Below are positions 36,320 to 44,541 of a stretch of 64,000 nucleotides of DNA, piece by piece. The notes beneath the pieces were generated by a model. It was given only the letters and a program-made list of their open reading frames with translations. It was not told the DNA's origin and did not search any database. How positions within the stretch are numbered: the first letter of the stretch is position 1; each line of letters opens with the position of its first letter. The translations under genes and the position numbers were made by a program. Source of the DNA: Rhodopirellula sp. SM50 (GTDB lineage: Bacteria > Planctomycetota > Planctomycetia > Pirellulales > Pirellulaceae); the NCBI RefSeq assembly GCF_002289565.1, contig NZ_NTFY01000007.1, positions 60,049-124,048 on the forward strand, written 5' to 3'.

Positions 36320-38272
36320 TCATACCATCCCTGGCGAGATCCGTTCGACCTGACGAAGCACATCGGCGAAGGGGATTTGTTCACAGACCCCAAAACTGGC
36401 GTGCCGTGACAGCCGCGAGCGAATCATCTGCGGTGAAGACAGCCCACACAAAAACCGCGCCCTTTGGCGCGCGGTCGCGAAATGATCGGGATACTGCCGA
36501 CAGACTTCGGCCAGCGCGGTTCGCACGCCGTCACCGATCTCGCGATGGGTGATCGCGGGGATCGTGTGGGGACCTTCGCCGAGACAATGACTGCAAACAC
36601 CACACGCTTCATCCATCACTTCGCCAAAATGTTCGGCCAGCCGACGTGCTTGGCAACTCGCTGCGCTCGCGATCGCAAACACGTCTTCCAGCCTGGACAC
36701 CTCTGACTGCTCACGACGGACCACTTTTTCGAAGTACTGGTCGGCGATGACCTTGGGATGCTCCAGCCGCCGTTTCCAACGGTACCCGTGAACCAAATCG
36801 CTGACGTTGACTTCGATCCAGTTTTGCGCCGCCATGAAGTCGATGGCTTTGACGATCCGCTGGCGATCTTGCCCGAGTGCCTTGGCCGCCGTGACGGTAT
36901 TGAGTGAGAACCACTTCCGCGCCTTGGTCAGTTGACCCAGCAATCCGGCCAGAAACTCACGACGCTCGCCGTCAAAGTTGTCCAAGATCGCGCGCGAGGT
37001 CACCAAGGGATGAATCTTATAAGAATCGTAGCGTGGCGACGTCGCTTGCAAGTAACCGTCTAATTCCAAGTACGTCAGCAAGGTGCGGACGACAAGGATT
37101 CGGATGTCGGTTTCAAACGACAACTTGTAGTGGGAGATAAAAAACTCGTCGGGTTGGCCGTGACAAAAATCGATCATCCGCCCGACGCCGTGACGACTGG
37201 GGGTATCGCCATAGGTAAAATTTTCCAGCACGACACGGTCTTCGGGCAACAACAACAATTCGCAGACCGACTGCCCACCGTCACGTCCGGCGCGTCCGAT
37301 CTCTTGGGCGTAGGCCTCCAGCGACTTGGGCGGATTGTAGTGATAGACGTAGCGGATGTTTGCTTTGTCGATCCCCATCCCGAAGGCGATCGTCGCGACG
37401 ATGATGCCGTCGTCCGATGCCAGAAAATCCTGTTGGATCGTCGCCCGCGTCTCGGCGTCCATCCCGGCGTGGTAGGCGGTCGCGGGGATGTCATCGTCGC
37501 TGAGTTGCTCGGCGATCCTCTCGGCCGTTTTCTGTTTCGAAACATACACCAACGTGGCCCCACGCGGTCGCGACTCGATGCGGTGGCGGAGTGTTTCGTA
37601 ATGATCAGCCGCGGTGACGACGGTGCTTTTGAGTTGCAAATTGGGGCGATGAAACGGGGTGCGGATCGCATCGTCGCGTTCGATGGCAAAGGCCTTGCGA
37701 ATGTCCTCCAACACCGCGGGCGTCGCCGTCGCGGTCAGCGCCAGAATGCGATCGGCGTTGAGCGTGCCGGCCAGTTCAGCGAGCTTCAAATAATCCGGAC
37801 GAAAATTGTGCCCCCACTGGCTGATGCAATGCGCCTCGTCGATCGCAAACAGCGAGACGTTCAACGAGCCGACCGAGGCGAGAAATCGTTCGTTGAAAAA
37901 CCGCTCCGGGGCGACGTACAGCAGGCGGATCGAACCGTCGCGGATTCCCCGCATCGCGTCACGAAATTCCTGCTCGGTCAAGGAACTGTCCAGACGGGCG
38001 GCGCGGATCCCACGTGCGGCCAAGGCGTCACACTGGTCCTTCATCAACGCGATCAGCGGCGAAACGACGACCGTCGTGCCGCGGAGCATCTGGCTGGGCA
38101 ATTGGTAACACAGACTCTTGCCGCCCCCGGTCGGAAACACCGCCGCGACATTTTTCCCCGCCAACAGACGCTCAATCACCGCCGCCTGACCGCTGCGGAA
38201 CTCCGCCAATCCGAATCGCTCGCGCAAAATCTGACGTGCTTCCCCGGCCAACTCCGATTCAGCCAATGCCAT
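36320..38272 (-). CDS. recQ: RecQ-family ATP-dependent DNA helicase
   Basis: A 650-residue superfamily 2 helicase. Walker A is PTGGGKS at 47-53, the DEAH box is at 145-148 in LFAIDEAHCISQWGHNFRPDY, and motif VI reads QEIGRAGRDG. The C-terminal half keeps the RecQ zinc cysteines (CQARRLAEHFGEVMDEACGVCSHC) and a winged-helix region, but I see no clear HRDC domain. RecQ enzymes unwind forked and recombination-intermediate DNA in repair. The start MALAESEL at 38272 is preferred; an in-frame ATG 33 bases upstream lies in the short divergent promoter region shared with sulfatase 2. Confidence 0.94.
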   Translation of the reverse strand: MALAESELAGEARQILRERFGLAEFRSGQAAVIERLLAGKNVAAVFPTGGGKSLCYQLPSQMLRGTTVVVSPLIALMKDQCDALAARGIRAARLDSSLTEQEFRDAMRGIRDGSIRLLYVAPERFFNERFLASVGSLNVSLFAIDEAHCISQWGHNFRPDYLKLAELAGTLNADRILALTATATPAVLEDIRKAFAIERDDAIRTPFHRPNLQLKSTVVTAADHYETLRHRIESRPRGATLVYVSKQKTAERIAEQLSDDDIPATAYHAGMDAETRATIQQDFLASDDGIIVATIAFGMGIDKANIRYVYHYNPPKSLEAYAQEIGRAGRDGGQSVCELLLLPEDRVVLENFTYGDTPSRHGVGRMIDFCHGQPDEFFISHYKLSFETDIRILVVRTLLTYLELDGYLQATSPRYDSYKIHPLVTSRAILDNFDGERREFLAGLLGQLTKARKWFSLNTVTAAKALGQDRQRIVKAIDFMAAQNWIEVNVSDLVHGYRWKRRLEHPKVIADQYFEKVVRREQSEVSRLEDVFAIASAASCQARRLAEHFGEVMDEACGVCSHCLGEGPHTIPAITHREIGDGVRTALAEVCRQYPDHFATARQRARFLCGLSSPQMIRSRLSRHASFGVCEQIPFADVLRQVERISPGMV

Positions 38273-38356
38273 GGTCGTTCCTTGTATACTGTGCCTTCGG
38301 CTCAATCATCCACTCAGCATGCTTCCCATCCGATGCTAAGGTTTACCAACCCCGCC

Positions 38357-39853
38357 ATGAAATCAATCCCGCTACGTTCATTTTTCTGCTCGCTGGCCGT
38401 GATGGTGCTGGCCTGTTGCTGGCACGTAGAAACCTCCGGCCAGGAAACGCCGCCCAACGTCGTGATCATTTTCATCGACGACATGGGCTATGCCGACATC
38501 GGCCCATTCGGGGACACGGGCTATCCCACGCCGAATCTGGACCGCATGGCGGCCGAAGGTCGAAAGTTCACCGATTTCTGCGTCTCATCCGCCGTTTGCA
38601 GCGCTTCCCGATCGGCCCTGATGACGGGGTGTTACCACAAACGCATCGGTATTTCCGGGGCGCTGGGCCCGAAGGCAAACATCGGGCTGAACCCCGACGA
38701 AACGACGATCGCGGAATTGTGCCGCAGCAAAGGGTATCGCACCGCGATTTATGGAAAGTGGCATCTGGGACACCACCCAAAGTTTCTGCCCACCAACCAC
38801 GGCTTCGACGAGTATTACGGGATCCCGTACAGCAATGACATGTGGCCATTGCATCCGGCCACCGTCGCCAAACGACGCATCGATCCCGATGCGCCGAGCA
38901 ATTGGGCCGAATTGCCGATGATCAAGGACACCCAAATCGTCATCGACAGCATTCAACCGGCCGACCAAGAGCAGATGACGAAGCAGTTCACCGAGCGGGC
39001 CGTCGAATTCATTCGACGCGATTCCGAAAAACCGTTTTTCCTCTATCTGCCACACCCGATGGTGCACGTCCCCTTATTTGTCTCCGACGAGTTCCGCGGC
39101 AAGAGTGGGCGCGGTTTGTTCGGCGATGTGGTCATGGAAGTGGACTGGTCGGTCGGCCAGATCTTGAACGCGATCGAAGACATCGGCGTCCAGCGCAACA
39201 CCCTGGTTGTCTTCACCAGCGATAACGGCCCCTGGCTTTCATACGGGACACATGCCGGGAAAGCGACGCCGCTGCGCGAGGGCAAGGGCACGATGTTTGA
39301 AGGCGGCTATCGCGAGCCGACGTTGATGTGGTGGAAGGGAAAGATCCCGGCGGGTACCACTTGCGACACCTTCGCCAGCACGATCGATTTGTTGCCCACA
39401 ATCGCCGCATTGGCCGACGCCGAATTACCCGATCACAAGATCGACGGCCACGACATCCGCCCCCTGATGTTCGGCCACAGCGATGCCAAGACGCCCCACG
39501 ATTCGTTCGCATGTTTTTACAAGGGCGAATTGGAAGCGGTGCGAAATGAACGCTTCAAGTTGGTGTTTCCACACAAGTACCGCACTCTCAACGGACACCC
39601 CGGTGGCACCGGCGGACTACCGATCGCCTATCAAAATAAGATGGCCAAGCGGGCGCTGTACGATTTGGACAACGACATCGGTGAAACGACCGATGTGTCG
39701 GCCGAATTCCCCGACGTTGTCGCCGAGTTGGACGCCGCAGCGGCCAACTATCGCAATCAGATGGGCGACAAGCTGACTCAAACCAAAGGGACCGAGATCC
39801 GGCCGGCCGGAAGGCTCGAACCGGGTGACGAGACTCTGCCGTTGGTCTGGTGA
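38357..39853 (+). CDS. Secreted sulfatase 2 (Cys-type)
   Basis: A 498-residue exported enzyme. The signal region ends near residue 29 (LACCWHVETSGQ), followed by PPNVVIIFIDDMGYADIGPFGDTGYPTPNLDRMAAEG, a classical arylsulfatase start with the Asp pair. The modification site is C81-S-A-S-R85. Later landmarks are YRTAIYGKWHLGHH, FTSDNGPWLSYGTHAGKATPLREGKGTMFEGGYREP and the C-terminal YDLDNDIGETTDV. The subfamily with THAGKATPLREGK is typical of S1 sulfatases acting on galactose- or related sulfates, but the substrate is not decided by sequence. It is divergent from recQ (84-base gap). The sialidase-like gene follows one base after the stop. Confidence 0.94.
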   Translation: MKSIPLRSFFCSLAVMVLACCWHVETSGQETPPNVVIIFIDDMGYADIGPFGDTGYPTPNLDRMAAEGRKFTDFCVSSAVCSASRSALMTGCYHKRIGISGALGPKANIGLNPDETTIAELCRSKGYRTAIYGKWHLGHHPKFLPTNHGFDEYYGIPYSNDMWPLHPATVAKRRIDPDAPSNWAELPMIKDTQIVIDSIQPADQEQMTKQFTERAVEFIRRDSEKPFFLYLPHPMVHVPLFVSDEFRGKSGRGLFGDVVMEVDWSVGQILNAIEDIGVQRNTLVVFTSDNGPWLSYGTHAGKATPLREGKGTMFEGGYREPTLMWWKGKIPAGTTCDTFASTIDLLPTIAALADAELPDHKIDGHDIRPLMFGHSDAKTPHDSFACFYKGELEAVRNERFKLVFPHKYRTLNGHPGGTGGLPIAYQNKMAKRALYDLDNDIGETTDVSAEFPDVVAELDAAAANYRNQMGDKLTQTKGTEIRPAGRLEPGDETLPLVW

Positions 39854-39854
39854 C

Positions 39855-40976
39855 ATGCTGGACCACCGACTTCAATCCAAACTCGTCGATCTCTGTCACC
39901 TGCTCATCGACCAACGTCGCGCCAGGGTCATTGTCCCGCCGTATGACCCAAGTTCGGGCTACTGGTTCGGCGGCGGTAACATGGCGGTCGGTCCCGATGG
40001 CGATCTCTACTTGGTCGGACGCTACCGCAATCACGGCGATTCACGAACCGGGTTGGCGTCGGGGAGCCGTGGACTGGAATTGGCAATCTTTCGATCAAGC
40101 GATCAAGGCCGATCGTTTGAGAAAACTGTCAGCCTGAGCAAGCAAGAGCTGTCGCGCCCCGAAACACCGGTGCTGTCGATCGAAGGCAGTGCGATCCGCT
40201 TTGGTGACGGGACGGTCGAGCTGTATGTTTCAACCGAAAAAGACCGAGTCGGCTATCCGGCAGAATTTCAACGGTTTCTCAAACCCGGCACCGGCGTTTG
40301 GTCGATCGATCGCATCCAGGCCGACAGCATCGAAGGCTTGCAGGACGCGGAGATCGTTCCCTGGCTGGTGTCGAAGGAACCGGAGACGATTCACGTCAAA
40401 GACCCATTTCTGTACGAGTCTCCCACGGGCTCGTTGCTCTTGTTTTGCTCGCACCCGTTCAGCTGGACCTGCTCCAACACGGGGTTTGTACCGGCGGAAG
40501 ATCGCGAGACGACCGGCACAGACGCCACGACGCGCTGCGGAGCGGCGACGTTTGATTTTTTTCCTCGCGGCAATGTCTGGGACGTCGCGATGTCACGCGG
40601 CACCGCGGTCATCGATGTGCCTGCATTCGGTGCGTTTCGGGGGCAGAACGTGCAATTGATGTTTTACGACGGCGGTGAATGCGTGCGCGATCATACGCAA
40701 CACGCCGAGTCGGTTGATCGGCCGCGCGGCCATTCGTGCGAGGAACTCGGTGGAGCCGCGTACATGGTCAACCGACGTTGGCAACAACCGCAACGACTGT
40801 CGCGGTACGAGCCATTATTTGTCAGCCCGTTCGGCACGGGGTGCAGTCGCTATGTCGACGTCTTGGCTCGCCCCGAAGGGATGTACGCCACGTGGCAGCA
40901 ATCACAACAAGACGGATCGCAGCCGCTTGTGTTCCACTTCGTCCCCCACAGCGAAATCGAGTCTGTATTGGCCTAG
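39855..40976 (+). CDS. Sialidase/BNR-repeat-like glycosidase
   Basis: A 373-residue protein with beta-propeller features. An Asp-box, SSDQGRSFEKT, lies at about 84-94, and GGGNMAVGPDGDLYLVGRYRNHG near the start resembles the first blade of exo-alpha-sialidase-like families found with sulfatases in planctomycetes. No signal peptide is obvious with the ATG at 39855, one base after the sulfatase stop. The tight spacing suggests co-translation and a shared glycan substrate. The exact activity (sialidase or another glycoside hydrolase) is uncertain, since the catalytic Arg triad cannot be assigned by eye. Confidence 0.7.
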   Translation: MLDHRLQSKLVDLCHLLIDQRRARVIVPPYDPSSGYWFGGGNMAVGPDGDLYLVGRYRNHGDSRTGLASGSRGLELAIFRSSDQGRSFEKTVSLSKQELSRPETPVLSIEGSAIRFGDGTVELYVSTEKDRVGYPAEFQRFLKPGTGVWSIDRIQADSIEGLQDAEIVPWLVSKEPETIHVKDPFLYESPTGSLLLFCSHPFSWTCSNTGFVPAEDRETTGTDATTRCGAATFDFFPRGNVWDVAMSRGTAVIDVPAFGAFRGQNVQLMFYDGGECVRDHTQHAESVDRPRGHSCEELGGAAYMVNRRWQQPQRLSRYEPLFVSPFGTGCSRYVDVLARPEGMYATWQQSQQDGSQPLVFHFVPHSEIESVLA

Positions 40977-40987
40977 TTGCCACCCCC

Positions 40988-41168
40988 CATCATTCTGCCG
41001 CCATCATTCTGCCGCCATCATTCTGCCCCCATCGTTCTGCCCCCATCGTTCTGCCCCCATCGTTCTGCCCCCATCGTTCTGCCCCCATCGTTCTGCCCCC
41101 ATCGTTTTGCCCCCATCGTTCTGCCCCATCGTTCTGCCCCCATCGTTTTGCCCCCATCATCCTGCCAG
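40988..41168. repeat. 14-bp minisatellite, 13 units, of the R1 family
   Basis: Thirteen units start at 40988, 41002, 41016, 41030 and so on, 14 bases apart (one unit of 13). Units 1-3 contain ATCATTCTGCC, identical to the inverse of the R1 11-mer at 17494; units 4-12 have ATCGTTCTGCC or ATCGTTTTGCC. The last unit runs into the stop and final codons of the cupin gene on the minus strand. Confidence 0.93.
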
Positions 41169-41561
41169 CTCCGGGTCATCGAGGTTCGTTTGGATCCATC
41201 GATCCGACAGATGGATGTCGGTTGTTTCAAGCCGGCCCGGGCCGATGCTGTGATACTTGTGGGGGATGTCGGCAGGACCGAGGAGCACATCGCCGGTCTC
41301 TGCCTCGATCTTCTTGTCACCGATGGTGAACAGAGCCCTTCCCTTGCGAACGATGAACAATTCGTCGTAGGGATGAACGTGCCAGAGTGGCCCCTTGCCG
41401 ATTTCATCGGTTGCGTAAAACAGCACCGTGACGCCTGTCCCGATGTCCTTGCCTTCCAACACGCCCATCCACAAATCGGCATGTGAACCCCAGTCCGAGC
41501 GATGGACGACCTTCGGTTGACGGCCTTTGGAATCGAGTTCGGTAAAGTCGTAGTGTTCCAT
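41157..41561 (-). CDS. Cupin-domain protein
   Basis: A 134-residue single-domain cupin starting MEHYDFTELDSKGRQPKVVHRSDWG. The two cupin motifs are PLWHVHPYDELFIVRKGRALFTIGD and GDVLLGPADIPHKYHSIG; the His residues and the Glu of motif 1 form the metal site. Such small cupins are sugar isomerases, dioxygenases or binding proteins; the function cannot be settled. The final residues (NLDDPELAG) and the stop overlap the 14-bp minisatellite, so the C-terminus may have been trimmed or extended by repeat growth. It converges with the sialidase-like gene. Confidence 0.87.
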   Translation of the reverse strand: MEHYDFTELDSKGRQPKVVHRSDWGSHADLWMGVLEGKDIGTGVTVLFYATDEIGKGPLWHVHPYDELFIVRKGRALFTIGDKKIEAETGDVLLGPADIPHKYHSIGPGRLETTDIHLSDRWIQTNLDDPELAG

Positions 41562-41727
41562 GGGTTGCTTCGGAAGTCGAAAACCGTGCGAGTTTGATCG
41601 ACAAGAATATACCAACACGACGCGCCGGCGGCATGTTGGAGGATCAGATGGATCGGTCGGTCACGTTCGTCGAAGTGGACGATAAATGCGACGCTCACGG
41701 CGAAATGGGACGTCGGGTCTGGGAAAT

Positions 41728-41771
41728 CGACAGACAGGACAATGGCAGACACGAAAATGTGCCGCTCAGAC
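41728..41771. repeat. Repeat family R2, single copy
   Basis: The segment CGACAGACAGGACAATGGCA then GACACGAAAATGTG closely matches the copy at 44144-44186. It lies in the 229-base gap between the cupin gene and the hypothetical minus-strand gene, which otherwise shows nothing. Confidence 0.65.
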
Positions 41772-41790
41772 AGGATTGCCGGGGCGGCGA

Positions 41791-42192
41791 TCATTCGTGG
41801 TCAGCGGCCTGGAGTTGCCATTGTTGCACGACGTCCAAATGCAATTCACGAAACGCCTCGTAATCCAACAGCAACGCGCGCCGCAACGACTGGGGGATCG
41901 ACCGCACGCCGCCGACGTCGATCACATGGCGAAGCTCACTCGCATCGTCGGGATGCATGGTCACGCTGGCGTCGCTTGCGAGTTGGATCCGTTGATGCAG
42001 TGCATGCAGCGAGGGTTCGCTGATAAATCGCTCGAACAACTCGTCGGTCGACGCAAGCTTCCCCTCCATCCGGTCCAGAGCGAGACGGTGATACCGAATG
42101 ACGTCGCAGGGGACGGACTCTTGAACAGTCAACAGCAATCCGGCACGGTTCAGTGCCCGACCCACCGTTGTACTCGCCGCGAGCTTTGCCAA
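41791..42192 (-). CDS. Hypothetical protein, possibly truncated
   Basis: A 133-residue reading with natural-looking helical composition (SVPCDVIRYHRLALDRMEG, DELFERFISEPSLHALHQRI, SLRRALLLDYEAFRELHLDV). I recognise no family. The only start is a TTG, and the frame begins close to where the opgG remnant starts on the other strand, so its 5' end may have been lost in the same event. The composition is better than that of the opposite frames, but there is no independent support. It might be a remnant rather than a working gene. Confidence 0.4.
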   Translation of the reverse strand: MAKLAASTTVGRALNRAGLLLTVQESVPCDVIRYHRLALDRMEGKLASTDELFERFISEPSLHALHQRIQLASDASVTMHPDDASELRHVIDVGGVRSIPQSLRRALLLDYEAFRELHLDVVQQWQLQAADHE

Positions 42193-42199
42193 CGGAGAA

Positions 42200-43207
42200 A
42201 TGAGCGGCGGTCAGGAACTGTTGACCTTTCTTGGTGCCAGCTATTTTCGCGGCCGCAGCGGTGCGACTCGTTATGGGACCTCCTCACGAGCGTTAGCCAT
42301 CGACATCGCGAGGAAGAGTTCCCTTTCTTCCGCGGCTTTTGGGTCGTCCGCCCCAAGCAAGACGAACGTTGTGTGACCGTGCTTGCTCTGCTGGACAGTC
42401 CCAGCGTGGCGGGTGCGTACAAGTTCGAACTGACACCGGGAATGCACGAATCTCAATTGCAAGTTGAATCGGTGCTTCACTTTCGTCGCAGCCCGGACAA
42501 GGTCGCACTGGCCCCCCTGACCAGCATGTGGATCTGGGGCGACGGGCTGGACGGTCCACCCAAGGATGCGCGCCCGGCCGTCCACGACAGCGATGGATTG
42601 CTCGTGCAGCATCGCAAGGAAACCGTCACCCCCGATGATTCCGGTCCGCCAAGTAGCGACGGTGCTTCCTCAGAAGAAACGAGCGAGTGGACGTGGCGAG
42701 CCTTTGCCAGGCAAAGTTACCCTTCGGTCAGCCGGATCGCCGTCGATCAGTTGATCGGCTTCGGATTGATGCAACGGAATCGATCCTTTTACCACTATGA
42801 CGATCACAATGCGCGTTATGACCTTCGCCCCAGCGTGTGGGTAACGACCGACCTGCCTTGGAGCGACGGCGTGATTGAATTGCTGGAGTTGCCGGGTGCG
42901 CATGAAGGCGTCGACAACATCGCCGCCTATTGGGTCCCCGATTGCAGACCGACCGTGGGCGAGCCGATCAAACTGAACTACACGGTGAGTTTTTTTGCCG
43001 GTGACTACGGCCGTCAAGTCAATGGAGCGAACCGAGTCCGGCGACCTGCTGGTCGGATTGACGTTCCAACTGGACAGCGACGCGCCGCCTGAACTGTTGG
43101 TTCAGCTCGTCGAGGAGGGGAAACCGGTGAGCGAACGATTCACGTACCTCTGTCCGCCCAAAGAGCCAGAGTTTGTGTATCCGGCTGTGTTCACGCGTAC
43201 CGAATGA
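42200..43207 (+). pseudogene. opgG: Remnant of a glucan biosynthesis protein G (opgG/mdoG) gene
   Basis: OpgG is a periplasmic protein of about 510 residues needed for osmoregulated glucan synthesis. Here only the middle and end survive, in two alternating frames. From 42200 the reading GGQELLTFLGASYFRGR and TRYGTSSRALAIDIA matches the GASYFR...ARGLAID block. From about 42310 the next frame continues with EEEFPFFRGFWVVRP, LLDSPSVAGAYKFELTPG, APLTSMWIWG, RPAVHDSDGL, GFGLMQRNRSFYHYDD and NIAAYWVPD. After a run of seven T (42990-42996) the frame returns to the first one for a C-terminal piece (LLVGLTFQLDSDAPPELL, GKPVSERFTYLCP). About 150 N-terminal residues and some 60 in the last third are missing. 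No opgH lies nearby. Confidence 0.8.
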
Positions 43208-43229
43208 GCGAGAGCGTCACGTCAGGAAT

Positions 43230-43601
43230 TCAACAGCTAGACGTGACGTTTGCAAGTTCGCGAATCCGACGCGACCAACCTTCTAGGTCGTTCGTTATTT
43301 CCTCCATGATTCGGCGAACCGGACCGATCGGCTCGTTGATCCCCTGTTCCCAGTCGCGGACCGCCCCCACGGACACGCCAAGAAAATCAGCGAATACGGC
43401 TTGGCTTACTTGCAACGACTCTCGAACTGCTTTGACTTGCTCGCCACTAAAACGAGCTGGACTCAAACTCAACTTCACTTTACGAACGGTTAAGAACGTC
43501 GATAGATCCTCGACGCTATCGACCGTTTCGAGCTTCTTTGCGAAGCGTTCGAGTCGTTCGACTAGTTCACTGCCGACTGTCTTTTCAGTTTTCTTGTTCA
43601 T
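43230..43601 (-). CDS. HTH (XRE-type) antitoxin-like protein
   Basis: A 123-residue protein with a C-terminal helix-turn-helix: FSGEQVKAVRESLQVSQAVFADFLGVSVGAVRDWEQG, followed by PIGPVRRIMEEITNDLEGW, as in HigA-like antitoxins paired with RelE-type toxins. The N-terminal 60 residues are polar and helical. It starts 2 bases after the stop of the toxin-like gene, so toxin precedes antitoxin, the order typical of higBA. It would bind and neutralise the toxin and repress the pair's promoter. A 9-bp inverted repeat (CGTCACGTC 43215-43223, GACGTGACG 43240-43248) at its end could serve as terminator. Confidence 0.82.
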   Translation of the reverse strand: MNKKTEKTVGSELVERLERFAKKLETVDSVEDLSTFLTVRKVKLSLSPARFSGEQVKAVRESLQVSQAVFADFLGVSVGAVRDWEQGINEPIGPVRRIMEEITNDLEGWSRRIRELANVTSSC

Positions 43602-43603
43602 AT

Positions 43604-43993
43604 TCAGTCTCGGGGTTTTCGCCGTGAGTTTTCCTCCAGCCACTTTTCCGTGATCGCCAGATACTTCTTGATTCCGGTCTTGTCGCTCGCGGACAAATTG
43701 TCTTTTCGATTCTTCGGGTAGGCCATCATCATCAAAACGATGTGGTACTCGTCGAGGTAAACGAAGTAAAGAAGTTCGTCGCCATCCACCCCCAAAATGC
43801 ACGGCCAGGCCGCACAGAAAGCAATCCTGATCTCAGATAGAACTCTGCAACCCCATGGAAACACGATCGCCGCTCCGCCTCCCGGAAAGCCGAGCCACTT
43901 TCCAAGTAGCCACCACACGAAGCGGTCTTTCGCGTTGTCGATTCTGTCGCGGATTGTGCCTCGGTCCCAGGACCAATCGGTGGGTGGAACCAA
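43604..43993 (-). CDS. RelE/HigB-like toxin, N-terminus unclear
   Basis: The last half of this 129-residue frame fits a RelE-type mRNA interferase: ELLYFVYLDEYHIVLMMMAYPKNRKDNLSASDKTGIKKYL, i.e. the final beta strands with the conserved Y-x-KN-x-x-DNL turn and the closing helix. The first half (residues 1-70) is rich in Trp, Gly and Cys and lacks the GGxRKxRW core expected there. The only start is a TTG. Either the gene begins in another frame and has suffered a shift, or this is a decayed toxin. It sits 2 bases before the antitoxin-like gene. If inactive, the antitoxin gene would be an orphan. Confidence 0.5.
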   Translation of the reverse strand: MVPPTDWSWDRGTIRDRIDNAKDRFVWWLLGKWLGFPGGGAAIVFPWGCRVLSEIRIAFCAAWPCILGVDGDELLYFVYLDEYHIVLMMMAYPKNRKDNLSASDKTGIKKYLAITEKWLEENSRRKPRD

Positions 43994-44081
43994 ATACGAT
44001 CACTCGTTTCGAAGGGCTGCACGTCTCCCTTCGCCCCGAGCTGGATCGACGAGAGGGTCAGCCGGCAACGCTGACAGAGAT

Positions 44082-44268
44082 GGCAGAAAAATGGTGGGCA
44101 GAAAAATGAGACATCGGGTCAAGGACTTCGACAGACAGGAATTCGACAGACAGGAAAATGCGTGACAAGAAAATGTGTTGCTGAGACGACCGACGGCGGA
44201 ACGGGACTACCAATAGAAAGCGATGCGGGGTACGCGCACGCCATTTTCCTGTCACCCATTTTCTTGTC
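44082..44268. repeat. Repeat cluster R2 with a long inverted pair
   Basis: GGCAGAAAAATG occurs at 44082-44093 and again ending at 44109. Then CGACAGACAGGAATT and GACAGGAAAATG (44149-44160) plus GACAAGAAAATG (44164-44175) follow. The segment 44149-44175 pairs with 44242-44268 at 24 of 27 positions, forming a large hairpin. It fills the space between the toxin-like gene and the tRNA gene. A further single copy is at 41728-41771. Confidence 0.8.
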
Positions 44269-44294
44269 TTGCTGCCGACACCCGCCGTCCCCAG

Positions 44295-44367
44295 CACCCC
44301 CGGCAGGATTCGAACCTGCGACACCAGCTTTAGGAAAGCTGTGCTCTATCCCCTGAGCTACGGGGGC
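44295..44367 (-). tRNA. tRNA-Arg (anticodon CCU)
   Basis: Read on the minus strand, the 73-base sequence folds as a cloverleaf. The acceptor GCCCCCG pairs with CGGGGGT. The D arm contains AGCTCAGGGGATAGAGC. The anticodon stem CAGCT/AGCTG encloses the loop TTCCTAA with anticodon CCT. The T arm is CAGGTTCGAATCCTG. The discriminator is G and no CCA is encoded. It decodes AGG arginine codons. Confidence 0.95.
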
Positions 44368-44541
44368 GTGTTGGTCGTGTTGCACGTTTTACCTTGGCCA
44401 TCATGCCAGGAAAACCAGCCTCTGCAATTGGCGCCCTTTCTTTGTGCGGAATCCGCCCTGCCTTGCGCCCCCCCTCCGCCCGTGGGTCCGTCATACTGGT
44501 GGTGGATGCGATAACGAGTCCTCGCCGGGAGATTAGAGAGC

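Noticed and set aside
37130..38356. A 5' extension of the sulfatase 2 frame through recQ
   Set aside because: The first 400 codons are antisense to recQ; the sulfatase has its own signal peptide from ATG 38357.
41686..42300. A long N-terminal extension of the opgG frame
   Set aside because: The residues upstream of the OpgG-like part show no similarity to OpgG and are antisense to the hypothetical minus-strand frame; the real OpgG reading before 42310 is in another frame.
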